A stretch of DNA of 52,607 nucleotides from Candidatus Poseidoniales archaeon (GTDB lineage: Archaea; Thermoplasmatota; Poseidoniia; Poseidoniales; Poseidoniaceae): the NCBI GenBank assembly GCA_003602535.1, contig QQSA01000021.1, forward strand, positions 15,924 to 68,530, written 5' to 3'. A program made the position numbers and the translations under genes. The notes under the pieces were generated by a model that searched no databases, was not told the origin of the DNA, and was given only the letters and a program-made list of their open reading frames with translations. Below, in pieces: positions 38,170 to 47,723 of this stretch. Position 1 is the stretch's first letter. Each line of letters opens with the position of its first letter.

Positions 38170-40809
38170 TTAACCGTGCAAGAATTTGTACAGTTCTTTG
38201 GCTTGTATGGATGACACTCCTTCAATATCAGTAAGTGCTTGCTCACTAATTGTACATAATCCCATAATGTCTCCTGCAATTTCCATTATTCGGTTTGCAG
38301 TTGTTATTCCGATTCCTGGCAATTCTGCCAATATTTTAGTTCTCTGAAACATCACTTCTTTATCCCATCTATTTGCTAAAACACCATCCTCTGATTCTCC
38401 GTTCATTATTGACATTATTTCTGCGGATGCAGCTTTAATTGATGCCTTTTCAGCATCAATCATTTTTCTCTTGGTATGAATCATCAATAAGTCGAGAAAT
38501 CTGGATTCCCTTTTTGCAACAATTGAAACAAACCTTGCAGTTTCTTCCGGCGACCCTGTCATTAGGACCGGTAGCCCAAGATCTAGTGTAATCCATGCCA
38601 TAGCGCCATGAACTGCATTAGGATGTACTCTCTGAGTTTCAATAGATTCTACGATTAACAATGGCCTGGGTGCAGCATTGTGTAATCTTCTGGCTTGCTG
38701 TATCAATCGTCCATCAATTAATGAATCAATTAAATCTCTAGCACTTTTTCTTTCGATTAGTATTCGATCTGAAATTCTAATGTCGCCTACAGTAAGGTTT
38801 TCTAAACTAATTTCGTGACCATATAACTTTAGCATTGCAGGCAAGGTTGAATTTCCCTCTCTATGGTCAATTGTAATCAAAGTCTTTGAGTCGGCTTCAA
38901 TACTCATTGAATCTACTTCGGTTTGAGCAGCAGATGATGTGTCATTTTCTTTTTCTCTGGAATGACTAATTGTTCCATCAAGTACTGGTTTCCACCATTC
39001 GGACTTACTATCAGAAGTATTGTTAGAAAACTCTGTTAGAGACATTTGTGCCCTAGGTCTGTTTGATGGTTCCGAATTCTTCACATTGTTTGTCTTTGCT
39101 TGTTTTACGACATTTTCAGAAACATGTTCTTTTTCTCTAAACAATCTTTCTTCTTCCTTTTTTATGAACGATTCAGCATCTTTTCCATCGATTGTGAAAG
39201 ATGCCAAAACATCATTTTTTGGCTGTGCCCTTCTAGGTAATCTCGATTGTTTTTGCAATCCTTGTAAAGTTCTATACATCAGCTGCTCGCGACGTAAAGA
39301 TGCCTGTTGCACATACTCGTCACGAGTACCTTTTGCTACCAAAATATGGACATCTCCATCTTTTTGTCTAGCGGTTCTACCTCTTCGCTGTATTGCACGT
39401 ATTGCACTTGGTACTGGTTCGTAAAGAATCACACTATCTGCCGCAGGTACATCCAATCCCTCTTCTCCGACACTTGTAGCAACTAGAACATTGATTTCAC
39501 CTTCTCGAAATCTGTCTAATTGTGCAATCTGATCTTTTTGCTTCATTCCAATTTGACTTCCTTTGGTAGTCTGTCCAACAAACCTACCAGGTTTGATGCC
39601 TGGTTGGGAATTCAGAATTTCCATGAGGTTGTCAACAGTATCTCGATATTCAGTAAAAATGATTACTTTACCATCACCAGATAATCCTTGTTTTACTAAT
39701 TTCTTTACCAATTCAGGTTTAGGATGACACTCATCGCTTTCACGATCTTCTCTTAGTAAATCAGCTACTGGTGTCAATGATAGGAATCTCTTAGTTTTGC
39801 GATCTTTCTCTATTTTGGCTCTTTCAAGATATTTGATTGCACATGTTAATCCTTGAGTATCTAATAAATCCAATAATCTATGCAATCTTCTAAGGTCGCC
39901 AATTCGTTTTGCTGCATCGTATCCTCTTGCATCCCCTCTTCCTATTGCTGCGCTTGCCCTTCTGTGAGCTTCTTCAATCGCAGCAGTGGTGACTCTTCCA
40001 GACTTCACCAAGAATCCTGACCTCATCAAAAATTCTGCTTCTTCCGCTTCAAGAATTCGCAATGGCCTGATTTTACTGAGTAATTCATCAGGGATATTCA
40101 GTTCATGTTTTTCGATATCCATTGAGGTAATGTATGGTTGGACAAGGTCATCTTCTCTCTTAGTAACATGAAGTCTTTCAATTCCTAATCTTTGTATGAC
40201 TTCTAGGACTTTAGATGATTTCACTCCTGGTGAAGCAGTTGCAGCTAAAATGTGAGCCTTAGATGAAGCTTCTAGATACATATCTCCCAATTGGGCCATC
40301 GAATCTGAACCGGTAGCGTGATGTGCTTCATCAACGATTAGAAGATCGATATCTGAAAGCAAAATTCTTCCATTTCTCGCATCGTTTCTGATAACGTGGG
40401 GAGTTGCCATAACCATTTTCGCATCCTTCCAAATAGTCTCTCTTTTTGCAGGACGATCTTGGCCGGTTAATGTGACAATTTTGTCACTATCTAGATTGAT
40501 AAATTCTCTGGCCATTCTAGCCTGTTGAGCAACCAAACCAGTTGTAGGGGCTACCAATACTATTTTTCCAGGGCCATCTAATGACTCTGCCATAGCCATC
40601 CATTGAACTGCAGTTTTTCCTAAGCCGGTAGGCATTACGAGTAGTGTTGATCCTGAAATTGCTTGTTTGGCAGCGATTAATTGGTATGCTCTCGCTTCAA
40701 CACCATCTCTGAGTTGAGGGTGCGTCAGCGACGGTGTCATAGGTGCTATTGTGCGTCGGTGGCTCAAGAGGATTTGCATAGGAGGCTCTTCAAATTCATC
40801 TTCAACCAA
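38170..40809 (-). CDS. hef: Hef-like helicase/nuclease (SF2 helicase + ERCC4 nuclease + HhH)
   Basis: MPTGLGKTAVQW, LLIVDEAHHATG, LAATASPG, IQRRGRTARQKDG; nuclease ITIDHREGNSTLPAML...ILIERKSARDLIDSLIDGRL; HhH LAELPGIGITTANRIMEIAG. Confidence 0.92.
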   Translation of the reverse strand: MVEDEFEEPPMQILLSHRRTIAPMTPSLTHPQLRDGVEARAYQLIAAKQAISGSTLLVMPTGLGKTAVQWMAMAESLDGPGKIVLVAPTTGLVAQQARMAREFINLDSDKIVTLTGQDRPAKRETIWKDAKMVMATPHVIRNDARNGRILLSDIDLLIVDEAHHATGSDSMAQLGDMYLEASSKAHILAATASPGVKSSKVLEVIQRLGIERLHVTKREDDLVQPYITSMDIEKHELNIPDELLSKIRPLRILEAEEAEFLMRSGFLVKSGRVTTAAIEEAHRRASAAIGRGDARGYDAAKRIGDLRRLHRLLDLLDTQGLTCAIKYLERAKIEKDRKTKRFLSLTPVADLLREDRESDECHPKPELVKKLVKQGLSGDGKVIIFTEYRDTVDNLMEILNSQPGIKPGRFVGQTTKGSQIGMKQKDQIAQLDRFREGEINVLVATSVGEEGLDVPAADSVILYEPVPSAIRAIQRRGRTARQKDGDVHILVAKGTRDEYVQQASLRREQLMYRTLQGLQKQSRLPRRAQPKNDVLASFTIDGKDAESFIKKEEERLFREKEHVSENVVKQAKTNNVKNSEPSNRPRAQMSLTEFSNNTSDSKSEWWKPVLDGTISHSREKENDTSSAAQTEVDSMSIEADSKTLITIDHREGNSTLPAMLKLYGHEISLENLTVGDIRISDRILIERKSARDLIDSLIDGRLIQQARRLHNAAPRPLLIVESIETQRVHPNAVHGAMAWITLDLGLPVLMTGSPEETARFVSIVAKRESRFLDLLMIHTKRKMIDAEKASIKAASAEIMSIMNGESEDGVLANRWDKEVMFQRTKILAELPGIGITTANRIMEIAGDIMGLCTISEQALTDIEGVSSIQAKELYKFLHG

Positions 40810-40880
40810 AATGCTTGAAGACTGTCAATTACAATATGGCTCCAGCGTCCCTATGCAGCGTTCTTCACCGAACCACTCAT

Positions 40881-41040
40881 ATAGGGGAGGTAAGTCGGGA
40901 GACTGCTCAGAAGGTGAGCGGCCAGACACAGTGGGCAATGCACAGCACCCCATTACTCCCCGTCCCAATCGTGGACTGAGAGCCAGTGTCACGGCATCTC
41001 CCAAGCCTGAAGAGCCTCTGTAAGCCCCTTATCGGGGGGC
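40881..41040 (+). ncRNA. candidate structured RNA / leader upstream of the L3 operon
   Basis: GC-rich intergenic stretch with nested complementarity: GGGGAG 40884-40889/CTCCCC 40956-40961 enclosing CTGCTCA-GAAGG-TGAGCGG 40903-40921 and AGTGGG 40930-40935/CCCATT 40949-40954; possible GGGAGA 40897-40902/TCTCCC 40997-41002. Exact ends unknown. Confidence 0.4.
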
Positions 41041-41076
41041 CAATGCGGAGTATCGAAAACATAGGAGGCCGAACAT

Positions 41077-42105
41077 ATGGCAAAGAGAAGTCACCCAAGA
41101 CGTGGTAGTATGGCGTTTAGCCCGCGAAAGCGGTCATCACGCCATTTTGGACACGTCAAGTCGTGGCCAGAAACCGATGCGAGCGAGGTCCGTGTACAGG
41201 GATTCGCCGGCTGGAAAGCTGGCATGACCCACGTCATGGCTCGTGATCTAAACCCTAGATCGAACAGTGCAGGTCAGGAAGTAAGAATTCCTGTTACTGT
41301 TGTTGAAGTACCTAAGATGAGGGTACTCGGTGTTCGTGGATACAAGATGACTCCGTACGGCAAGCAAGCTGCTGGCGAAGCATGGGTTGATGCTGAACAA
41401 ATTTCTGAAGCGTTCCCACAACTGGTAGAACGCCGTCTTCACAATAATGCTCTAAAATCTCATGATTCAGACAAGCATCTTGAAGCGCTTGGTGAGGCAG
41501 ATCTTGTAGAAATTAGAATCATTGCTGCAACACAGCCACATTCAATCACAGGTACTCCTTCTAAGACTCCTGAAGTAATGGAATTAGGACTTGTTGGCGG
41601 CGATACTGCTGCTAAATTAGAATGGGCAAAGGAGAACATGGGCCAGGAACTTTCAATTTCTGATGTATTCAACGAGGGCGTCTTTGTAGATGCAATCGGT
41701 GTTACTAAGGGATATGGATGGCAAGGTGTAATCAAGAGATTCGGTGGGAAACTGCAATCTCACAAGAACTCAAAGAAGCGCCGTCAACATGGTAACATGG
41801 GTGACTTCGGAACAGGATATGTCCGTAAGACAATCCGCCAAGGTGGTCAAACTGGATACCACCAGAGAACTGAATACAACAAGAGAATTCTTTCAATAGC
41901 TTCTGCCGAAGAAAAAGCAATCACTCCTGCTGGAGGATTCCTTCACTATGGAGAAGTTAATTCAGAATACGTATTGGTCAAGGGAAGCCTTCCAGGTCCT
42001 GCAAAGCGCTTGGTAAGGTTCCGAGATGCAACTCGTGGATCTGATAAGGTCGAACATCCGTTCGAAATCACATATGTTAGCACAGCTAGCAAACAGGGGG
42101 TCTGA
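41077..42105 (+). CDS. rpl3: ribosomal protein uL3
   Basis: HPRRGSMAFSPRKRSSRHFGHVKSWP...FAGWKAGMTHVM...GVTKGYGWQGVIKRFGGKLQSHKNSKKRRQHGNMGDFGTGYV. Confidence 0.97.
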   Translation: MAKRSHPRRGSMAFSPRKRSSRHFGHVKSWPETDASEVRVQGFAGWKAGMTHVMARDLNPRSNSAGQEVRIPVTVVEVPKMRVLGVRGYKMTPYGKQAAGEAWVDAEQISEAFPQLVERRLHNNALKSHDSDKHLEALGEADLVEIRIIAATQPHSITGTPSKTPEVMELGLVGGDTAAKLEWAKENMGQELSISDVFNEGVFVDAIGVTKGYGWQGVIKRFGGKLQSHKNSKKRRQHGNMGDFGTGYVRKTIRQGGQTGYHQRTEYNKRILSIASAEEKAITPAGGFLHYGEVNSEYVLVKGSLPGPAKRLVRFRDATRGSDKVEHPFEITYVSTASKQGV

Positions 42106-42107
42106 AG

Positions 42108-42977
42108 ATGAAGGTAGCAGTACACAACATCATCAACAATGTCGAGCAAGACGAACTCGATGCTGGAAGACTTCAGGAAGTTTACGACATCGGTGTGGAA
42201 TTAGGAAAGAAAGTTTCACTGCCTGATTCATTTAGCACAGAAATCCGCACAGATCTGGTCAAACTAGCAGTGGCAAGTGCTCGTGCTAACCGTCGACAAG
42301 CATACGGTTCCAACGCTCATGTTGGAAAGCGTAAGCCAATGAGTGGTATGAAGCACTCAGTCGAATGGTGGGGCAAGGGACGTGGTGTTTCTCGTATTAT
42401 GAGAAGAACCGGTCAGCGCCGTGGTGCACAAAACCCGCACACTCTGGGTGGACGCCGTGCTCATGGTCCTAAGGTAGAGAAAGACTGGTCTCGTAAGTTA
42501 AACCGTAACGAGAGAAGACTTGCTCGAAACTCTGCTTTAACTGCAACTACTGATGTTGAAATGGTATCCAGCCGTGGACACCGTTTCGCAGAAGAAATTT
42601 CATCTCTTCCTATTATCTTAGGAGACTATTCTGAAAATGGAAAGAAAATTGACATTGAAGCATTCAACCTATCTGGTGGAACTCGCAAAGTCAGTGCAAT
42701 CTTCGAGGCTCTAGGTCTTGGAGACGATCTTCGCCGTGCAAGGGATGGTCGTAAGATTAGAGCAGGAAAGGCTACAATGCGTGGACGTGTCCACAAGACT
42801 CCAAAGAGTGTTCTATTAGTTGTAGCAAATAAAGACGGCCTTGCTAAGGCTGCACGTAATCTCCCAGGCGTCGACGTTGTCGCTGCTAAGGACCTATCAG
42901 CTGAGCATCTCGCCCCTGGTGGCGATCTTGGCCGTCTAACTGTCTTTACTAAGGCAGCAGTGGAGGCACTGAATTGA
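42108..42977 (+). CDS. rpl4: ribosomal protein uL4
   Basis: NRRQAYGSNAHVGKRKPMSGMKHSVEWWGKGRGVSRIMRRTGQRRGAQNPHTLGGRRAHGP. Confidence 0.96.
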   Translation: MKVAVHNIINNVEQDELDAGRLQEVYDIGVELGKKVSLPDSFSTEIRTDLVKLAVASARANRRQAYGSNAHVGKRKPMSGMKHSVEWWGKGRGVSRIMRRTGQRRGAQNPHTLGGRRAHGPKVEKDWSRKLNRNERRLARNSALTATTDVEMVSSRGHRFAEEISSLPIILGDYSENGKKIDIEAFNLSGGTRKVSAIFEALGLGDDLRRARDGRKIRAGKATMRGRVHKTPKSVLLVVANKDGLAKAARNLPGVDVVAAKDLSAEHLAPGGDLGRLTVFTKAAVEALN

Positions 42978-42990
42978 GGAGGTGTGATGA

Positions 42991-43251
42991 ATGGTAAATC
43001 CGTATGATGTAATCATGATGCCTTGGATCACTGAAAAGGCTATGGAAGCAAGAACTGCAGGTAACCGCTTGGAGTTTATTGTTCGCCGCAGCGCTTCTAA
43101 GTCAGAAATAGCAGAAGCAGTTGAGAAATTATTCGATGCTGAAGTTGCTAAAGTCAATGTCCGTAATACCAAGAATGGAAAGGTAGCAAGCGTCAGACTC
43201 GCTGAAGGCTACCATGCAGATGAGGCTGCTATGCGACTTGGCGCATTCTGA
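42991..43251 (+). CDS. rpl23: ribosomal protein uL23
   Basis: MPWITEKAMEA...LEFIVRRSASKSEIAEAVEKLFDAEVAKVNVRNTKNGK. Confidence 0.96.
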   Translation: MVNPYDVIMMPWITEKAMEARTAGNRLEFIVRRSASKSEIAEAVEKLFDAEVAKVNVRNTKNGKVASVRLAEGYHADEAAMRLGAF

Positions 43252-43263
43252 TGAGGTGATATC

Positions 43264-43983
<720 letters not shown>

Positions 43984-43994
43984 GGTGAATTATT

Positions 43995-44489
43995 ATGGCA
44001 AAGAAAAAGAAGTCCTTTATGACCCCTAAAGCGAGCAGAAGAAAGGCTCGTAAGAAGCGCACAACCGTAACAGGTCGCAAGAAGAAAGAATTCACATACC
44101 GTGGATATGAAGTAGAAGAACTGAAGGCTATGCCGCTTTGGCCATCTGAAGAAGATCCAAGCGCACCTTCAGTAATTACTCTACTAACTAGCCGTGCACG
44201 AAGATCAATTGCTCGTGGGCTATCTTCGGAAAATGAACATTTCATCGATCGTATGCGCCGTTCAACTGGCCGCACCGTTCGCACGCATCGCCGTGACGTC
44301 CCAATCCTGCCTGAATTCGTTGGCAAAAGAATCGCTGTTCACAACGGACAGAATTTCGTTGAGATAGATGTCAAGCCAGAAATGATTGGACACTATCTAG
44401 GAGAGTTCGCCCTAACCAGAAAGAGTGTAACACACTCTGGACCTGGTGTTGGTGCGACACGCTCTTCAACACACGTAGCATTGAAGTGA
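43995..44489 (+). CDS. rps19: ribosomal protein uS19
   Basis: FTYRGYEVEELKAM...VRTHRRDVPILPEFVGKRIAVHNGQNFVEIDVKPEMIGHYLGEFALTRKSVTHSGPG. Confidence 0.96.
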   Translation: MAKKKKSFMTPKASRRKARKKRTTVTGRKKKEFTYRGYEVEELKAMPLWPSEEDPSAPSVITLLTSRARRSIARGLSSENEHFIDRMRRSTGRTVRTHRRDVPILPEFVGKRIAVHNGQNFVEIDVKPEMIGHYLGEFALTRKSVTHSGPGVGATRSSTHVALK

Positions 44490-44499
44490 GGTGAATAAT

Positions 44500-45099
44500 A
44501 TGGGTTGGAAGAAATCAGAAATGGACCGCAGATCCAAGCGTAAGGAACTTCCTCAGAAGGGCTATACTCAGCTACTTCAGGGAAGCCGCCTTGCCACAGC
44601 ACGTGCAGTCAACGTAGATGTTCACGTTAAGCACTTATTCGAAATATCTCGTGCTATCAAGCACCGTACCGCAGGAGATGCGATAACTTTCCTAAACAAT
44701 GTACTGAAGATCGATAGCGACAGACCTGACATCCGAAAGAAGGCTGTTGCAGTTCCATTCCGCTTAGGTTCTGGAAACAAGAAGCGCAAGCGATCTGGAC
44801 CTTCGATGGTCGGTCACCGCAAGGGTGGAGTTGGACCGGGAAGATATCCTGTTAAGGCTAGCCGAATCATGATTAAGTTGCTAGAGAGTTGCATGGAAAA
44901 TGCACGCCATCAGTATGAAGACATAGATCCTGAAGAGATGGTTATTACTCACTGTGCAGCACACCGTGGTCAAATTAAGAGAGGATGGACTCCTCGTGCA
45001 CGTGGAAGTGCCTCTCCAAAGAACCACTACCGAGTTAATCTCGAACTATTCCTAGAAGACTTCAGCGGTGCTGAAGATGAGTTGGAGGATGACTTCTGA
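44500..45099 (+). CDS. rpl22: ribosomal protein uL22
   Basis: MGWKKSEMDRRSKRKELPQKGYTQLLQGSRLATARAV...AHRGQIKRGWTPRARGSASPKNHYRVNLELFL; ATG at 44500 preferred. Confidence 0.92.
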   Translation: MGWKKSEMDRRSKRKELPQKGYTQLLQGSRLATARAVNVDVHVKHLFEISRAIKHRTAGDAITFLNNVLKIDSDRPDIRKKAVAVPFRLGSGNKKRKRSGPSMVGHRKGGVGPGRYPVKASRIMIKLLESCMENARHQYEDIDPEEMVITHCAAHRGQIKRGWTPRARGSASPKNHYRVNLELFLEDFSGAEDELEDDF

Positions 45100-45109
45100 G
45101 GTGATTATG

Positions 45110-45778
45110 ATGAGCGACAATAAGAGTACACTAAGACGCATTATCGACCGTAACGTCGAGCGCCACCTTGTCAAGGAATTCTTGATGAATAATACCAAGA
45201 AAGCTGGATTCGGCGGATTGGATATTCGCAGAACACCTAACGGTACAGAAGTAACAGTCAAGGCAGAACGCCCTGGAATGGTTATTGGCCGAAAAGGTAA
45301 GATTATCAATGATCTTCAGAAACAACTCGATGAAAGATTTAGTCTTGAAAACCCTCGTCTAAAGGTCGACGAAGTAGAAGATGCAGCATTGAATGCACAA
45401 GTTATGGCTGAGAAGATTGCAAGCGCTATGGAGCGTGGATGGTATTACCGCCGTGCGGGCCACTCTGCTGCTCTCAACATTATGGAAGCTGGAGCACGTG
45501 GTGTAATCATCACTCTTGCAGGTAAGCTAACTGGAAGCAGAAACAGAACACAGAAGTTCATTCGTGGACACGTAAAGTACTGTGGAGAAACAGCATTGGA
45601 ACACATGGATGTTGGTTACTCAGTATGTATCAAGAAATTAGGTACAATCGGAGTTACAGTAGCAATCATGCGTAAAGGAACCAAACTTCCTCATGAAATC
45701 ACAATCTACTCTGAAGAACAACTGAGAATGAATGCAGAAGCAGCAGAAGATGCTCCAGTCGAGGAGGGATCTGAGTGA
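45110..45778 (+). CDS. rps3: ribosomal protein uS3
   Basis: IDRNVERHLVKEFLMNNTKKAGFGGLDIRRTPNGTEVTVKAERPGMVIGRKGKIINDLQKQL; start 45107 or 45110. Confidence 0.95.
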   Translation: MSDNKSTLRRIIDRNVERHLVKEFLMNNTKKAGFGGLDIRRTPNGTEVTVKAERPGMVIGRKGKIINDLQKQLDERFSLENPRLKVDEVEDAALNAQVMAEKIASAMERGWYYRRAGHSAALNIMEAGARGVIITLAGKLTGSRNRTQKFIRGHVKYCGETALEHMDVGYSVCIKKLGTIGVTVAIMRKGTKLPHEITIYSEEQLRMNAEAAEDAPVEEGSE

Positions 45779-45966
45779 CCCATGTTTCAAACAGAGAAAT
45801 CGCTTCAATGAGCGCAGATGCTCTCAAAGATAGATTAACAGAGCTGCAAGAAGAACTTCTGCAACTTCGTGCTGAACAGTCACTTGGTGGAACCCCTTCC
45901 AATATGGGTGCTTTCAAGGCTTGTCGACGCTCAATAGCGCGTATCAAGACTAAGATGGCTGAATGA
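45775..45966 (+). CDS. rpl29: ribosomal protein uL29
   Basis: SMSADALKDRLTELQEELLQLRAEQSLGGTPSNMGAFKACRRSIARIKTKM; GTG start overlaps the uS3 stop. Confidence 0.92.
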   Translation: MTHVSNREIASMSADALKDRLTELQEELLQLRAEQSLGGTPSNMGAFKACRRSIARIKTKMAE

Positions 45967-45996
45967 TATTATCAAATTAAAAGAGAAAGGAGGTGA

Positions 45997-46302
45997 ATGA
46001 AAATGGCTGCAATGTGCAATGTATGTGGACTTCCTTTCGAATTATGCATTTGTCAAGAGATTGCTAAGGAGCAACAAAAAGCCACTATCAGCACCGACCG
46101 CCGACGCTACGGCAAGATTGTTACTAAAGTCGAAGGAATCGATGATTCAGCTATCGACATAAATCAACTTGCTAAACTGTTGAAGAATAGGTGTGCTGCT
46201 GGTGGAACTGTTAAAGGACGTGTGATTGAACTTCAAGGAGATCACAAGAAAAAAGCTGCAGCGGTTCTTTCAAACAATGGATTCAATGTGGAGGTGCGAT
46301 AA
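45997..46302 (+). CDS. translation initiation factor aIF1 (SUI1 family)
   Basis: CNVCGLPFELCICQEIAKEQQKATISTDRRRYGKIVTKVEGIDDSAIDINQLAKLLKNRCAAGGTVKGRVIELQGDHKKKAAAVLSNNGFNVEVR. Confidence 0.93.
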   Translation: MKMAAMCNVCGLPFELCICQEIAKEQQKATISTDRRRYGKIVTKVEGIDDSAIDINQLAKLLKNRCAAGGTVKGRVIELQGDHKKKAAAVLSNNGFNVEVR

Positions 46303-46303
46303 G

Positions 46304-46567
46304 ATGGTTAACGCACTTCTGAATCAATCTTGGATAGGACGTGACATGATTGTTACTTCTTCTCCAGATATTGGACTAGTTGGACGTAGCGGTTTAATCG
46401 TTGACGAAACTAGAGAAACCATCACTTTGTTAGAGAATAATCGTGAAGTTATTCTTAGCAAGAGTTCTATCGAATTCAATCTAGGTGGCAGCGATGCCAC
46501 CATCGTTGGAATGTTGATGCGGCAACGTTCCGAGGACAGAATATACCGCAATTATAGGAGTGAGTGA
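46304..46567 (+). CDS. rnp1: RNase P protein component 1 (Rpp29/POP4)
   Basis: NQSWIGRDMIVTSSPDIGLVGRSGLIVDETRETITLLENNREVILSKSSIEFNL; location between aIF1 and uS17 is typical of archaea. Confidence 0.88.
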   Translation: MVNALLNQSWIGRDMIVTSSPDIGLVGRSGLIVDETRETITLLENNREVILSKSSIEFNLGGSDATIVGMLMRQRSEDRIYRNYRSE

Positions 46568-46572
46568 TTACG

Positions 46573-46908
46573 ATGCGCGACATCGGAGTTGATGTGAAAC
46601 CCCCTGCCGGTGAGTGGGATGGAGATGAGAACTGCCCGTTCTACGGGTCCCTGCGCCTACGCGGCCAGGTACTTGAAGGAACAGTAGCAGGAGTAGGAAT
46701 GCTGAGAACAATAGTTGTCGAAAGAGACAATGTTCGTTACATGCAGAAATATGAGAGATATGAAAAGCGCACAAGTGCACTTTCTGCTCATCTTCCAAAT
46801 TGTATTGGCGGAGTAGAAATTGGTGACAGAGTGAAAATCATGGAATGCCGTCCGCTTTCCAAGACAGTTTCATTCTGTGTCATCGAGAACAACGGAGGTG
46901 AGGCTTGA
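46573..46908 (+). CDS. rps17: ribosomal protein uS17
   Basis: DENCPFYGSLRLRGQVLEGTVAGVGMLRTIVVERDNVRYMQKYERYEKRTSALSAHLP...GDRVKIMECRPLSKTVSFCVIE. Confidence 0.95.
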   Translation: MRDIGVDVKPPAGEWDGDENCPFYGSLRLRGQVLEGTVAGVGMLRTIVVERDNVRYMQKYERYEKRTSALSAHLPNCIGGVEIGDRVKIMECRPLSKTVSFCVIENNGGEA

Positions 46909-47306
46909 TGCGTGGAATCGCAGGTAAGCAAACCCGTGGTCTGCCTACAATGGCTAGATTGCAAGTGGCCGATAACACAGGAGCTAAGATCGCTCAACTG
47001 ATCAACGTTCGCAAGTTAGGTGGCACAATGCGCCGTTATCCAGCAGCAGGCGTTGGAGACTTGATCAAAGTTTCAGTAAAGCGTGGTACTCCTGAAACAC
47101 GTCGACAAATGTTCAACGCAGTAGTAATCCGCCAACGCCGTCCATTCCGTAGAGTCGACGGTACTTGGGTCCAATTCGAAGACAATGCTTGTGTCATTAC
47201 AAATGAAAAAGGCGATGTCCAAGGTTCCGATATCAAAGGGCCTGTATCACGTGAGGCAGCAGAACGCTGGCCTCGTATCGCAGCAACTGCGAAACAGATC
47301 GTATGA
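46908..47306 (+). CDS. rpl14: ribosomal protein uL14
   Basis: GLPTMARLQVADNTGAKIAQLINV...GVGDLIKVSVKRGTPETRRQMFNAVVIRQRRPFRR. Confidence 0.96.
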   Translation: MRGIAGKQTRGLPTMARLQVADNTGAKIAQLINVRKLGGTMRRYPAAGVGDLIKVSVKRGTPETRRQMFNAVVIRQRRPFRRVDGTWVQFEDNACVITNEKGDVQGSDIKGPVSREAAERWPRIAATAKQIV

Positions 47307-47315
47307 GGTGATTCA

Positions 47316-47723
47316 ATGGTTAAGAGCAGCAAACCAGGAAAGCAACGCAAAGCACAAGCTAATGCGCCTATGCACATCAAGCGCAAGCGTGTACGCGCTC
47401 GCCTATTATTAGACAAGCCAGACGCACGTCTTGCAGGACTACGTTCCGTCACAGTCCGTGTCGGTGATACAGTACGTGTAGTTCGCGGAGATTTTGCACA
47501 CGGTGGCAAGAGAGTTGGTGGCAAGCGAAATGCAGATCCATTAACTGGTAAAGTTCTCAATGTAGAATCCAATACTGGTCGTATCTTCGTAGAAGGTGCT
47601 ACCGCTACAAAATCAGACAACAGAGAAGAAGCAGTGCCGGTCCACTGCTCGAACGTCGTCGTCGTTAAGTTAGACGAGACGGACAAGTTGCGAATGCAAC
47701 ATTTGACCGCAGATAGGAGTTGA
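47316..47723 (+). CDS. rpl24: ribosomal protein uL24
   Basis: SSKPGKQRKAQANAPMHIKRKRVRARL...RSVTVRVGDTVRVVRGDFAHGGK. Confidence 0.94.
   Translation: MVKSSKPGKQRKAQANAPMHIKRKRVRARLLLDKPDARLAGLRSVTVRVGDTVRVVRGDFAHGGKRVGGKRNADPLTGKVLNVESNTGRIFVEGATATKSDNREEAVPVHCSNVVVVKLDETDKLRMQHLTADRS

Noticed and set aside
40751-41023. 90-aa + strand ORF in the hef-rpl3 spacer
   Set aside because: Overlaps the hef N-terminus antisense and has no SD or domain; the spacer looks more like structured RNA.
40881-41040. RNase P RNA (GAGGTAAGTC resembles GAGGAAAGTC) or 5S/SRP RNA
   Set aside because: The other conserved regions of these RNAs were not recognizable and the length is short; left as an unnamed candidate.
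45997-46567. aIF1 and Rpp29 genes inside the ribosomal operon as a novelty
   Set aside because: This placement between uL29 and uS17 is well known in archaea.
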